A DNA stretch of 64,000 nt from JBNNGK01 sp050268245 (GCF_050268245.1 NZ_JBNNGK010000006.1:156350-220349), one strand, 5' to 3'. Shown: positions 18,566 to 27,476, counted from the stretch's first letter. Made by a program: numbers and translations. Notes: generated from the sequence alone by a model not told the origin.

Positions 18566-19092
18566 TGACGCCAAAATCAGTATCACCGCAACAAGCGCAA
18601 GAAATGATTAAAGCCGGAGCGGCTCTTATCGACATCCGCGAACCGGCTGAATTTTTACGTGAACATATCCCTGGAGCGATATCAGTGCCGTTATCAGAGA
18701 TTAATGCTGGCAAAGAACTTGCCGGATTATCAACTCAACAGCCGGTTATTTTTCATTGCCAGGCAGGGTCGCGCACGGCTCAACATGCCAGCGCTTTAAT
18801 CAAGATTACCGCCCCCGCCCCCACGTTATTATTAACTGGCGGAATTAATGCGTGGAAAAGTGCAAACCTTCCTATCATTGAAGATAAAAAACAACCGCTG
18901 CCCATTATGCGCCAGGTTCAGATTGTCGCAGGAACGTTAATTCTGATCGGTACCGTGCTGGGTTATTCCTTTGATATGCGTTGGTTCTTGCTTTCTGGTT
19001 TTGTCGGCGCTGGCTTACTCTTTGCGGGTGTTAGCGGCTGGTGTGGCATGGCAAGCCTGCTGGCAAGCATGCCGTGGAACAAAGCGAAGTAA
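18565..19092 (+). CDS. ygaP: Inner-membrane rhodanese YgaP
   Basis: Membrane-bound sulfurtransferase that moves sulfane sulfur, for example from thiosulfate to cyanide in assays. The 175-residue protein starts at the ATG overlapping the ygaV stop (TAATG). The rhodanese domain spans about 1-105 with active-site loop HCQAGSRT (Cys65), and two TM helices follow at about 118-138 and 142-162. YgaVP probably handles hydrogen-sulfide-derived persulfide. Confidence 0.92.
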   Translation: MTPKSVSPQQAQEMIKAGAALIDIREPAEFLREHIPGAISVPLSEINAGKELAGLSTQQPVIFHCQAGSRTAQHASALIKITAPAPTLLLTGGINAWKSANLPIIEDKKQPLPIMRQVQIVAGTLILIGTVLGYSFDMRWFLLSGFVGAGLLFAGVSGWCGMASLLASMPWNKAK

Positions 19093-19253
19093 TAAGATCG
19101 ATATAGGCTTAAAGCTGCGCCAATGATTATTGGATAAGCCATGATCACATCGAAAGTTGCCCATCGCCTCGCTCCCCTTAAATCATAAATATCGGGTCGA
19201 TATCGTCGGCAATAACTCATCAGCCTGCCCAGCTTGCCGCAGGCTTTTGCGCT

Positions 19254-20183
19254 TTAATCATCAATAGGACGTGGCCGAGCTACCACCTCTTTTAGCGCTG
19301 GCGCTATTGCGGCATCCAACATCTCGCCGTGCCCGTACTCAGGCCATTCACGGTAATGCACTTGCAAGCCGTCCAGTGCCGCTAAACGCTGCGCCAGTTT
19401 ACGTGTATCATTCCGATTCGCGCCAGCACCGGCGTGATCCGGCTTTTTCTGCGTTCGCTGAGTACCCATCCACAACACCAGATGCGCAGCTAAGGTCGGG
19501 TGTTGCTGGAGTAAGTTTTGCGCTTCGTTAAAAATAAAGCGTTTTCCCCACCACAATGACGGCTCAACAGCAATAAAGTTTTGGAACGCCTGTGGTTGAG
19601 TGAATAACGTATGCAGTACAAAAATACCGCCAAAAGAGTGCCCCCACAGCGTTTGTCGTTGGCGATCAACCATAAATCGCGCCTCGACAGCCGGTTTTAT
19701 CTTAGTTTCGATCAGTTGAAGAAAATCATCAGCGCCCCCGTTGCGCCAATGCGGCATACCCGGGTGAACGCCGCGCTGATCCGCAGGCTGCTGAGGTGTG
19801 TAATCATAGGCTCTGCCGGGCGCATCAATCCGCAGAGCGTTGTCATAACCGATCATGACCAACAATGGTGGGTGTGCGTCTTTCGCCAACTCAGACAACA
19901 GTTCGTTATTTAGCGCCATCAGTACCGCATTACCATCGAGAAAATAAATCACCGGATAGCCCTGTGCCGGTGGCGGCTGATTCGGCGCAGCAAATCGAAT
20001 GCGGTAATGCCGTTCACCCTCTTTCGAGCGTATACGTAAGTCGCTAAAACGGTAATCATCGGCCCCCAGATCGGCCACCGTGATACCGATCTTTTGCGCA
20101 AAATCAGGTTTCGCTAACGCTTGCAGTGGCGGAATCAAAGCAAGCAAACACAGACCGAAAAAGGCAATGAAACGATGGAACAT
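19254..20183 (-). CDS. Periplasmic putative esterase, IroE/Fes-like alpha/beta hydrolase
   Basis: A 309-residue protein with N-terminal signal or anchor (FIAFFGLCLLALIPPLQALA) and the putative-esterase fold. The nucleophile motif is GHSFGGIF, and YGHGEML near the C-terminus offers the catalytic His. The best family match from memory is IroE, a periplasmic hydrolase of enterobactin-type trilactones. AGGAAA precedes the ATG at 20183; the open frame runs 30 codons further up but has no good RBS. A weak Fur-like box lies about 50 bases upstream. No siderophore genes lie nearby, so the substrate is uncertain. Confidence 0.65.
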   Translation of the reverse strand: MFHRFIAFFGLCLLALIPPLQALAKPDFAQKIGITVADLGADDYRFSDLRIRSKEGERHYRIRFAAPNQPPPAQGYPVIYFLDGNAVLMALNNELLSELAKDAHPPLLVMIGYDNALRIDAPGRAYDYTPQQPADQRGVHPGMPHWRNGGADDFLQLIETKIKPAVEARFMVDRQRQTLWGHSFGGIFVLHTLFTQPQAFQNFIAVEPSLWWGKRFIFNEAQNLLQQHPTLAAHLVLWMGTQRTQKKPDHAGAGANRNDTRKLAQRLAALDGLQVHYREWPEYGHGEMLDAAIAPALKEVVARPRPIDD

Positions 20184-20232
20184 AGACTTTCCTGATAGCT
20201 GCATTTTCGTGTAGCTGACGCTACACATAAAT

Positions 20233-20251
20233 AATAATGAGACGTAATATC
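20233..20251. promoter_or_regulatory. Candidate Fur box upstream of the IroE-like gene
   Basis: AATAATGAGACGTAATATC matches 13 of 19 positions of the Fur consensus. It lies in the only gap between the esterase gene and the lipoprotein gene that precedes it on the same strand. Confidence 0.35.
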
Positions 20252-20298
20252 GTCCAATTCTATTGTCATCCATTCAAAAAGGCCACGCCCTTACACGG

Positions 20299-20796
20299 TT
20301 ATTTTCGTAATGCCTCCAATAAATCCTTTTCAAAAATGCCGTTTGAACGGCACTCAGTCGGCTTGACCTTATCATTGCCATCGGCCGTCGTCAGTTGCGC
20401 TATGCCGTTAACCTGCACGCTAACCCGGCTTCCCTCTCCTGCGCTGTAAACCTGGGCCACAAGCCGATAGTGGCGTTGCAGCGGTTGTGCTTGCTGTAAC
20501 GCTGAACAATCAAGATAAGTATCCGCCAACGCGCTATTATCGCCGATGGCAGCAACAATACCGGACGGCGCATTCGCCACGGCGGGCGTTAACCCTTTCG
20601 CTTTAAACCATGCCTCCACTTTGCTGAACAGTTCATCAGGCCGCCGGTTACCAATCAATGTTGCCGCTTCTGGCTGACTTGGGGCGGCAGTTTCACCCTC
20701 ACTGGCCTGCGGGGAATTATCACTTTTCGTTGGTCCATATACTGAGACACAACCGCTTAATATCATCACAGCGTAAAGTATATGTTTTTTCATCAT
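20299..20796 (-). CDS. Uncharacterised lipoprotein (165 aa)
   Basis: Signal peptide with lipobox ILSGC at residues 12-16, so a probable outer-membrane lipoprotein; a serine/alanine/glutamate-rich linker follows, then a compact domain containing two further cysteines (LDCSAL and PTECRS) that could form a disulfide. I do not recognise the family. It is the third gene of a leftward run whose first two members are tiny lipoprotein-like peptides ending in YYR; its ATG follows the previous stop by two bases. Confidence 0.75.
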   Translation of the reverse strand: MMKKHILYAVMILSGCVSVYGPTKSDNSPQASEGETAAPSQPEAATLIGNRRPDELFSKVEAWFKAKGLTPAVANAPSGIVAAIGDNSALADTYLDCSALQQAQPLQRHYRLVAQVYSAGEGSRVSVQVNGIAQLTTADGNDKVKPTECRSNGIFEKDLLEALRK

Positions 20797-20798
20797 TA

Positions 20799-20867
20799 TT
20801 ACCGGTAATAAAGTGAGACGCAGGCCGTCAATAAACTGACCATGCTAAACAGTACAATATAACGCAT
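20799..20867 (-). CDS. Micro-lipoprotein, 22 aa
   Basis: A 22-residue frame, MRYIVLFSMVSLLTACVSLYYR, that opens after a strong GAGGAGG at 20871-20879. The hydrophobic stretch ends in a clear lipobox LTAC, so the mature product would be only seven residues, CVSLYYR. The stop is two bases before the next lipoprotein's start. The strong RBS, lipobox and the similar neighbour argue that it is translated. No known family comes to mind. Confidence 0.6.
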   Translation of the reverse strand: MRYIVLFSMVSLLTACVSLYYR

Positions 20868-20876
20868 AGCGCCTCC

Positions 20877-20951
20877 TCAGCGATAATAGGCTGCCACACA
20901 GCCTGATAGCGTCAAACACCCGACTAACAGTAAAAAAATAGATAAACGCAT
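20877..20951 (-). CDS. Micro-lipoprotein, 24 aa
   Basis: A 24-residue frame starting MRLSIFLLLVGC after AAGGAG, with lipobox LSGC and predicted mature peptide CVAAYYR. It ends YYR like the next gene, and its TGA overlaps the Shine-Dalgarno of that gene. It is the first gene of the three-gene run. Two paralogous micro-lipoproteins suggest a local duplication. Confidence 0.6.
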   Translation of the reverse strand: MRLSIFLLLVGCLTLSGCVAAYYR

Positions 20952-21143
20952 TTACTTCTCCTTGTGATTCGCTTATTAACGCCTAACCTGTTAATCACGT
21001 TAACCCATGCGAGACCGCATGAGTGACAAAACGATGATGTGCCCGTATTGGCACAACAAAATTGGCATATTGTGAGCCCGATATATTGTGTGTATTCTCA
21101 GCACGCTGGAAATAAGATCCAGTCGCGAATAAAAGGAAAAATC

Positions 21144-21881
21144 ATGTCGCAAAATATTTATGATAACCAAACCTTTTTCGATGGCTATGCGCAACTCAGC
21201 CGTTCAATTAAAGGGTTAGACGGTGCACCTGAATGGCCAACCATCAACAACATGTTGCCAAATATGTCAGGTAAAAACGTGGTCGACCTCGGTTGCGGAT
21301 ACGGTTGGTTCTGCCGATATGCGCACGAACAAGGGGCTGCCAGCGTATTAGGGCTCGATTTATCGCAAATGATGCTCAACAAAGCGCAGGAAATGACAAA
21401 CGATGCGGCTATTGTCTATCAACAACAGGATCTGGAGAGGTTACAGTTATCGAAGGAGAGTTTCGATCTGGCTTACAGTTCATTGACACTGCACTACATT
21501 GTTAACTTGCAAAAAATGTTCGCTACGGTATTTCAATCGTTACGGTCTGGTGGGAAATTCATTTTTACTGCCGAACACCCAATCTATACCGCCCCCACAC
21601 AACAAGGTTGGTTGGTTGCCGAAGATGGGCAAAAGTCGTGGCCGATTAATCATTATCAGCAAGAAGGTGAACGCATCTCAAACTGGTTAGCTGAGGGGGT
21701 GATCAAACAGCATCGCATGTTAGGTAGTTACATTAATTTGTTAATTCAAGAAGGTTTTGTCGTCACCTATCTGAATGAATGGGGGCCTTCGGCGCAGCAA
21801 ATCCGCGAAAACCCTGCGTTGGATGAAGAAAAGGAACGTCCAATGATATTCATCTTGGCTGCACAGAAACCGGCTAAGTAA
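21144..21881 (+). CDS. SAM-dependent class I methyltransferase
   Basis: A 245-residue methyltransferase of the Methyltransf_11/25 type. Motif I is VVDLGCGYGWFCRYA at about 43-57, followed by LGLDLSQ and FDLAYSSLTLHYI. The ATG at 21144 has AAAAGGAAA upstream; the open frame runs 35 codons further but lacks a good RBS. Substrate is unknown; the family in enterobacteria covers small-molecule methylases. It is monocistronic, divergent from the micro-lipoprotein run. Confidence 0.85.
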   Translation: MSQNIYDNQTFFDGYAQLSRSIKGLDGAPEWPTINNMLPNMSGKNVVDLGCGYGWFCRYAHEQGAASVLGLDLSQMMLNKAQEMTNDAAIVYQQQDLERLQLSKESFDLAYSSLTLHYIVNLQKMFATVFQSLRSGGKFIFTAEHPIYTAPTQQGWLVAEDGQKSWPINHYQQEGERISNWLAEGVIKQHRMLGSYINLLIQEGFVVTYLNEWGPSAQQIRENPALDEEKERPMIFILAAQKPAK

Positions 21882-22272
21882 TTCAAAACGTAAATTCATT
21901 GACTATCTGATCGCCAATATTGGGGAGGCTACCTCCCTCCCACCCGCACTTTTAATACCTTATTTAAAGAAATATGAATCTACGCACAATAACCTCAGCA
22001 AGACGATAAACCATCGGTGTGTTAAAAGAAAAATATCTAAACCTGTGATATTTGACACCGAATGTTGGTTCCCCCTCCCTTACCCACATCATTCCTTATC
22101 TGCCCGTTATGGCTGTTCGCTCACGAGAAATTAACCTCATCCACTGAGAACCTTATTGAATCGCAGTACACAAAAGGACGTGATTTACGGTTATTACTCG
22201 ATAGTTTCCTTGCATGAGCTACTCTTTAATCAGTAGTACAACATATTCCCAGCAGTGGCTAAGGAGTTCAAA
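21882..22272. other. intergenic region before the DoxX gene
   Basis: About 390 bases without a gene that I can support. No clear hairpin or repeat seen; it holds the promoter for the DoxX gene. Confidence 0.5.
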
Positions 22273-22686
22273 ATGGGTGATTGCTCGAAAGACGGCGTTA
22301 TTCTACTCTCTAGAATACTGCTGATGATTCTGTTCATTATTTTCGGCTGGATGAAGCTGATTGATTTTTCCGGTACGGTAACATCAATGACGGGCTATGG
22401 CACCCCCATGCCCTACCTGGCAGCAATCGTGGCCGTCGTGGTTGAGTTTATCTTCGGCATTGCATTAATCGTGGGGGTTTTCACACGTCCCATCGCCATT
22501 ATTTTTGCTCTGTATGTCTTAGGCACCGCATTTATCGGTCATCCTTTCTGGAATATGACCGGGGCGGAAATGATGGGTAATGAAATCAACTTCTTCAAAA
22601 ATATCAGCATTATTGGTGGCCTGCTGCTGTTAGCGGTCACCGGTGCAGGCCGATATTCATTGGATCACAAGTTACTTAATCGGTAA
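22273..22686 (+). CDS. DoxX-family inner-membrane protein
   Basis: A 137-residue protein with four TM helices at about 10-30, 45-65, 72-92 and 112-130, the DoxX/YphA-like pattern. AAGGAG sits seven bases before the ATG at 22273, which rules out the GTG at 22255. The family has been linked to redox and organic-acid stress in other bacteria; the role here is unknown. Confidence 0.82.
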   Translation: MGDCSKDGVILLSRILLMILFIIFGWMKLIDFSGTVTSMTGYGTPMPYLAAIVAVVVEFIFGIALIVGVFTRPIAIIFALYVLGTAFIGHPFWNMTGAEMMGNEINFFKNISIIGGLLLLAVTGAGRYSLDHKLLNR

Positions 22687-22772
22687 TTGATGGAGGCCAA
22701 TAGCGTAAAGGCGCTATTGGCCGAATAATGCACGTCCCGCGGGCTCAGATAACCCACAGCCCACCGAGACTT

Positions 22773-23345
22773 TCAACGGCTGCGTTTGGCATGGCGCTCA
22801 AAATTATCCGCTTTAGCCTGCGCAGATTTTCGTAACGTGACGTAACACGCACCGTCACCGCCATCGTATGGCAATGCACGACAAAATGCCTGCACCTGCT
22901 CTAGCTGCACCAACCATTTAGCGACATAGCTACGCACAATATTCGCATGGCTTTCATCTTCGCGCCCACGGCCATGCACAATCAGCAATGAACGAAGGTT
23001 CGCTTTTTCTGCCGTCACAATAAAACGAAACAGTTCCTGGCGACAGATTTCAATCGGGCGTTTTAACAGGTTAAGGCTCGCCTGCGGTGCATAGCGGCCA
23101 TGGCGTAATTTATCCAAAACCCCCTGCTGTATCCCCTCTCTTTTAAATTCCAGCGGCACATCACGCGGCACAATCGTCAGCAAATCGGTACAGAGAATAT
23201 TCTCCAGTTGCAGCACCTGCGCTGCTCGGCGCGCGCTTTTATCACGCTGGTCGTCCGGTTTAAGGTACAGCGTTTGTTGCCGCCCGGATAACGGCGTCAC
23301 ATCAGCCATCGCCTGTTCAAAAAAGCCTTTATCTTCGTCGCTCAT
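22773..23345 (-). CDS. smrA: Smr-domain nuclease-like protein SmrA (YdaL)
   Basis: A 190-residue protein with an N-terminal segment and a C-terminal Smr domain (about 90-185) holding VHGRGRE and HANIVRSYVAKWL. Smr domains are often DNA or RNA endonucleases; E. coli SmrA has reported DNA nicking. The ending FERHAKRSR and the block QGVLDKLRHGRYAPQASLNLL match YdaL. Here it lies away from its E. coli neighbourhood. Confidence 0.88.
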   Translation of the reverse strand: MSDEDKGFFEQAMADVTPLSGRQQTLYLKPDDQRDKSARRAAQVLQLENILCTDLLTIVPRDVPLEFKREGIQQGVLDKLRHGRYAPQASLNLLKRPIEICRQELFRFIVTAEKANLRSLLIVHGRGREDESHANIVRSYVAKWLVQLEQVQAFCRALPYDGGDGACYVTLRKSAQAKADNFERHAKRSR

Positions 23346-23552
23346 TTCGCTGCCACTCAGGTTAGAGGTTGATACTGAAAACGAATCAGGCTCCTGTATT
23401 ATGGGGATGAAGTTGATTGTAAGACGCTATGGCAAGGTTGCAAGCCGCAAATGGTCAGTGAAGTTTGTCTACTTTTTTCACCAGCGGGTGAGCTTACGCG
23501 CACTTTTCGTTATACTGCCACCCCACATTGAGTGCCGCAAAGGATCGAACCC

Positions 23553-23894
23553 ATGACAATGCGCGAACTGGAAATCCAGTTTCAGAATGCAATGAATGAG
23601 TTGCAGGCGAGCTTCGAAAAACAGCACCGCGAATGGCAGCAAAGCTATGATGCGTTGCAACAGCAACTGCTGGAAGCTCAACAACGCGAAACCGCCCTGC
23701 GCGCGCAGAACGAACAACTGGCGCGCAAACTGAGTACCGCCAGTTCCGTTCCTGAGCAACATGCTCTGGTAAAACAAATCAAAATGCTGGGTGCCCATCT
23801 GGATGCGCTGGCGAAAGATGCCGCCACCTTCAATCACCATCTGCGCAACCAGCAACAACAGGCAGCAGGCAATTTCAGCGGCGAACAGCATTGA
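23553..23894 (+). CDS. Small coiled-coil protein, MbeD/MobD-like
   Basis: A 113-residue, glutamine-rich, almost wholly helical protein. The ATG at 23553 has AAAGGA nine bases upstream; the earlier GTG at 23532 does not. The N-terminus (RELEIQFQNAMNELQASFEK) resembles the MbeD/MobD-like coiled-coil family of plasmid mobilisation accessory proteins, which also has chromosomal members; no relaxase lies nearby, so I do not infer mobilisation. Likely just a helical cytoplasmic protein. Confidence 0.65.
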   Translation: MTMRELEIQFQNAMNELQASFEKQHREWQQSYDALQQQLLEAQQRETALRAQNEQLARKLSTASSVPEQHALVKQIKMLGAHLDALAKDAATFNHHLRNQQQQAAGNFSGEQH

Positions 23895-23960
23895 CATCAT
23901 CAAGCGCCTTAACGGCGCTTCCGGCCAGTTGCTGGCGATTAATGAGTGTAGAACAGCTAA

Positions 23961-24407
23961 ATGACGTGGATTATTATCGCCGCCCTGATCGTGGTCTTTT
24001 TTGTCGGTTACCGCGTGCTGACGTCGGATACGCGCAAAGCCATTGACTCATTGACTCAATGGTTGAAGGTTAAGCCGATGTTGATTGAGTCCATGATGCA
24101 AGAAATGGGCAGCCGCAACAGCCAGACGTTTATCCGTATGCTAAACAACGGCTATACCGAAGAAATGCACCGTGCAGCCTACCTTTTGTTTATCTATGCT
24201 ACGTTTATTAAACAGGCTGATGACGCACAGATTTCCCTCTGGCGTGACATGCTCATCCGCGTAGGCCTGTCGCCGCAGTTACACGCCGAATACACCGAAT
24301 CGGCACTGTTCTACTTCGCCGATCTGGAGTTGGATGCCTTTGAACTGGCGCAGTTACGCCGCGCCTATAATGAACGCTTCAATCTTGATGTGATTACCAA
24401 CGGATAA
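23961..24407 (+). CDS. DUF1198 family membrane protein, YicN-like
   Basis: A 148-residue protein with one N-terminal TM helix (IIIAALIVVFFVGYRVL) followed by DTRKAIDSL and a helical cytoplasmic domain. The opening resembles E. coli YicN (DUF1198, 150 residues). Function unknown. It follows the coiled-coil gene by 66 bases and could share its transcript. Confidence 0.72.
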   Translation: MTWIIIAALIVVFFVGYRVLTSDTRKAIDSLTQWLKVKPMLIESMMQEMGSRNSQTFIRMLNNGYTEEMHRAAYLLFIYATFIKQADDAQISLWRDMLIRVGLSPQLHAEYTESALFYFADLELDAFELAQLRRAYNERFNLDVITNG

Positions 24408-24437
24408 GCCACGGGCGCAGCATACTGCGCCAAGCGG

Positions 24438-24776
24438 TTACAAGAACATACTGTAAAGATAGCGCGAAAGCGCTTCGCGTGAACTGAAGCCATGTGGAAT
24501 GCCATAACGCAAATTAGGCGCGTCACTGCTTAAATCTAACGGGAACTCAAGATATTGCGCACTGGTGCGCACGGCTGAGGTCGGGGTAGCAAAGTGTACA
24601 CTGCGCTCTTTCAATGCCGGGTGAATCACTAACGCCATTCTGCCCATGCGCGCTTCACGGTTAACATAAAGATAGTGCTCGCCTTTGCGGTAACCATAGG
24701 TTTGATCGGTGACATAATCACGTTCAAAACCGGTACTTTCTAATACTCTAGCCACTTCATCCGGCCGTAAATACAT
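24438..24776 (-). CDS. ygaC: YgaC family protein (DUF2002)
   Basis: A 112-residue protein that matches E. coli YgaC from its first residues MYLRPDEVARVLE through YVNREARMGRMALVIHPALK and GIPHGFSSREALSRYL. Structure of the family is known but function is not; in E. coli it is iron-responsive. E. coli has it between ygaVP and nrdHIEF, the same overall order as here, though stpA, alaE and ygaM do not appear in this window. Confidence 0.92.
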   Translation of the reverse strand: MYLRPDEVARVLESTGFERDYVTDQTYGYRKGEHYLYVNREARMGRMALVIHPALKERSVHFATPTSAVRTSAQYLEFPLDLSSDAPNLRYGIPHGFSSREALSRYLYSMFL

Positions 24777-25090
24777 CGATTTCTCCTCTCATTCTGGACC
24801 GCAGTGCGACCTTACCGGATTCATCGACCGAAACAATAGATTTCGCGGTATGAATAAGCGTTTCAGAATAATCCTGAGTTATCGATTAAGGTGGTTTACT
24901 CATCTATCAACCTCACTCACGGGCGGCTCAAGTTCGAATGATCTTATGGACACGTTCCTCCTCGGCCATGGTTATCCTTGCCGCTCAATCATGTTATCAG
25001 TTGCTGGAGACACATTAAGCAAAGGTGACTTCTCCGCACGGAAAAAACGATAAGCGGCGATGTATCAATATATTGAAATCGAAATAGTGG
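24777..25090. other. intergenic region between ygaC and the LysR gene
   Basis: About 310 bases. One open frame (24850-25053) has no RBS or recognisable content. No repeat, hairpin or RNA gene seen. Confidence 0.5.
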
Positions 25091-25987
25091 TTATTCGCCG
25101 GTCAGTGGCCACAACCGCAGAAAATCGATAAACGTCCGTACTTTCTCCGGCACATGACGCGTGTTGGGATACAACGCATAGATACTCTGCATAGGGAACG
25201 TATAGTCGGGCAACAAATGGTGTAATTGCCCTTGGCTCAATGCTGAGCGCACCAGCCACTCTGGCAATAACGTGACGCCTGCACCGTGCAAAGCAAACGT
25301 CATCAGTGCAGCGGCACTGTCAGCCACCAGCGTGGGGGGGATTTCAACATTGAAGAGTACCGCCTGCTGCTGCGGCGTCCTCACCTGCCAACTGAGAGGT
25401 GAAGTTAAGCGGCTGTGCGCAATCCACTGCGCCTGCGCCAGTTGCGTTAACGAATGAATCGGGTGTCTAGCCAGATACGCTGGCGACGCCACCGGCAATA
25501 TAGCGAAACGATCAATACGCGCAGCGCGATGGCTGGAGTCCATCATCTGGCCAAGACGAATTGCCACATCAAAACGTTCACCGATCAAATCTGCATGATG
25601 CGAAGAAGAAACATGCTGAATACGCAAACGCGGATGCTGCTGTGAAAACCGTGCCAGCGCGGGAACCACCACCCGTACACCATACTCCGGCGTGCTGGTG
25701 ATGCGTAAGGTGCCGCTCAAACCATGATGATCGCGGCGTACATCGTCCAATACATTTTCCGCATCTTGCAGTAAGCGCAGGCTACGTTGATAAAAACGTG
25801 CTCCGGCATCGGTCAATGACAGTTTGCGCGTGCTACGCATTAATAACGATACACCCAGTTCACTTTCTAACTGTTTGATATTAAAACTGACGACCGCTTT
25901 GCTTTGGCCCAAGCTATTCGCCGCGGCGGTAAAGTTACCGGCATCGACCACCGCCACGAAGATAGCTAGCCGCTGTAAATTAAGCAT
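25091..25987 (-). CDS. LysR-family transcriptional regulator
   Basis: A 298-residue regulator starting MLNLQRLAIFVAVVD (ATG 25987); the open frame continues 29 codons upstream into the operator. N-terminal winged helix (FTAAANSLGQSKAVVSFNIKQLE) and a C-terminal periplasmic-binding-like effector domain. Divergent from an MFS efflux gene with a perfect palindrome between them, so it likely controls that gene and itself. Closest to the AaeR/DsdC-like group of efflux regulators by eye; ligand unknown. Confidence 0.88.
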   Translation of the reverse strand: MLNLQRLAIFVAVVDAGNFTAAANSLGQSKAVVSFNIKQLESELGVSLLMRSTRKLSLTDAGARFYQRSLRLLQDAENVLDDVRRDHHGLSGTLRITSTPEYGVRVVVPALARFSQQHPRLRIQHVSSSHHADLIGERFDVAIRLGQMMDSSHRAARIDRFAILPVASPAYLARHPIHSLTQLAQAQWIAHSRLTSPLSWQVRTPQQQAVLFNVEIPPTLVADSAAALMTFALHGAGVTLLPEWLVRSALSQGQLHHLLPDYTFPMQSIYALYPNTRHVPEKVRTFIDFLRLWPLTGE

Positions 25988-26000
25988 CTCACCCTGGCTT

Positions 26001-26023
26001 ACTGTCAAAATAATTTTGACAGT
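26001..26023. promoter_or_regulatory. Perfect palindrome in LysR-MFS divergent promoter
   Basis: ACTGTCAAAAT and ATTTTGACAGT are perfect 11-base inverted repeats around a single A. Interrupted dyads of this type (T-N11-A) bind LysR regulators, and it lies 14 bases before the LysR ATG and 70 before the MFS ATG. Confidence 0.7.
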
Positions 26024-26093
26024 GTAACCCCTAATAGCCGATTTATCCGCCTGATTTTCATCGCTACACTGCAAGCCTTCAACCGGAGGCCCT

Positions 26094-27476
26094 ATGCCGT
26101 ATCGTATCCGCGTCGCAACCGTCTATTTACTCGGTTTTTTCGTCGATTTAATCACCATGTTTATTGCTAACGTCGCCTATCCGGCGATCGGCCATGCGTT
26201 GCACGCCAGCGTTAATCAACTCGCCTGGGTCAGTACGGGTTATATCCTTGGCTTAACGCTGGTTATTCCGCTCAGTGCCTGGTTGGCACAACGTATCGGC
26301 GGGCGGCGAGTATTGTTGCTATCACTGACAATATTTATCGTTGCCACTGCCGGCGCTGGGTTTGCCCATTCGATTACGGCGCTGATTGGTTGGCGGATCT
26401 TGCAAGGGCTGGGCGGCGGTCTCTTGATCCCCATCGGTCAAACGCTGACTTATCAGCTCTATCGCAGCCATGAGCGGGCCCGGCTTTCTGCTGCCATCAT
26501 GCTGGTAGGGCTGCTGGCCCCGGCGCTTTCTCCGGCACTCGGTGGCATCATCGTCGACCAGCTTAACTGGCGATGGGTATTCTTCGCCACTGTGCCACTG
26601 GCATTGTTAGCCTTGCTGCTCGCCATGCTGTGGTTGCGGCGCGAAATGCCCTCACCACAACGTTCACCGCTGGATGTATGGGGATTGTTCGCTGCCAGCG
26701 CTGCCTTGGGATTATTATTGCTCGGCCTGAGCCGGTTAGGCGAACGCCACACGCTGTGGTCGGCGCTGGGTTTACTGGTGGCTGCGGGGGCAATGATGGT
26801 GGCCTATGTACGCCACAGCCTGCGCCACCCACAACCACTGCTCGAACTGCGTCTGATAAAAAACCCGCTATTGCGCATTGCGATGTTGGTTTACCTCTTT
26901 ATTCCTGGCTTATTTCTAGGCGTCAATCTGATCGCAACGCTGTATCTGCAAAATCGCTTGAATATGTCCGCCACCGCCGTGGGTGCGCTGATGGTGCCGT
27001 GGTCGTTGGCTTCCTTTTTGGCCATTACCCTGACCGGTAAAAGCTTTAACCGCATGGGGCCAAAACCGTTGTTGATTTTCGGTTGTCTGATGCAAGGCAT
27101 CGGGATCTTGATGTTGGCGCAAATCACCGCAGCAGGACAACACGAATTTCTGCTCGCGGCCTTTGCCTTGATGGGCTTTGGCGGCAGTTTATGCAGTAGC
27201 ACCGCGCAAGGCTGCGCCTTTCTTACCCTCGATGACGCTCGTCTGGCCGATGCCAGCGCGTTGTGGAATATCAACCGCCAGCTCAGTTTTTGTTTTGGCG
27301 TTGCGTTGCTGAGCCTGATAGTGAACTTGCTGCAACATTACGCACCGGGTATCAACGTGTATCAAACCAGCTTTTATCTGGCCGCTACCGCAACGCTGGT
27401 CCCCTTATTACTGTGCTTGCGCATCGCTAATCGCGCTATCGTGCGCCATATTCACCTTCAACAGGAACCATCATGA
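26094..27476 (+). CDS. MFS drug:H+ antiporter, DHA2 (EmrB/QacA-like)
   Basis: A 460-residue transporter with repeated TM segments (about 13-14). Motif C of antiporters appears as LAPALSPALGGIIVDQLNWR around residues 143-162, and an A-like loop is AQRIGGRR. The family exports dyes, antibiotics or organic acids. Divergent from its LysR regulator; a SnoaL-like gene overlaps its stop by four bases. Confidence 0.85.
   Translation: MPYRIRVATVYLLGFFVDLITMFIANVAYPAIGHALHASVNQLAWVSTGYILGLTLVIPLSAWLAQRIGGRRVLLLSLTIFIVATAGAGFAHSITALIGWRILQGLGGGLLIPIGQTLTYQLYRSHERARLSAAIMLVGLLAPALSPALGGIIVDQLNWRWVFFATVPLALLALLLAMLWLRREMPSPQRSPLDVWGLFAASAALGLLLLGLSRLGERHTLWSALGLLVAAGAMMVAYVRHSLRHPQPLLELRLIKNPLLRIAMLVYLFIPGLFLGVNLIATLYLQNRLNMSATAVGALMVPWSLASFLAITLTGKSFNRMGPKPLLIFGCLMQGIGILMLAQITAAGQHEFLLAAFALMGFGGSLCSSTAQGCAFLTLDDARLADASALWNINRQLSFCFGVALLSLIVNLLQHYAPGINVYQTSFYLAATATLVPLLLCLRIANRAIVRHIHLQQEPS

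Noticed and set aside
24850..25053. A 67-residue frame between ygaC and the LysR gene
   Set aside because: No RBS, no hydrophobic or conserved pattern.
26573..27040. A 155-residue frame inside the DHA2 gene
   Set aside because: It is a shadow in another frame; the MFS frame has the motifs.
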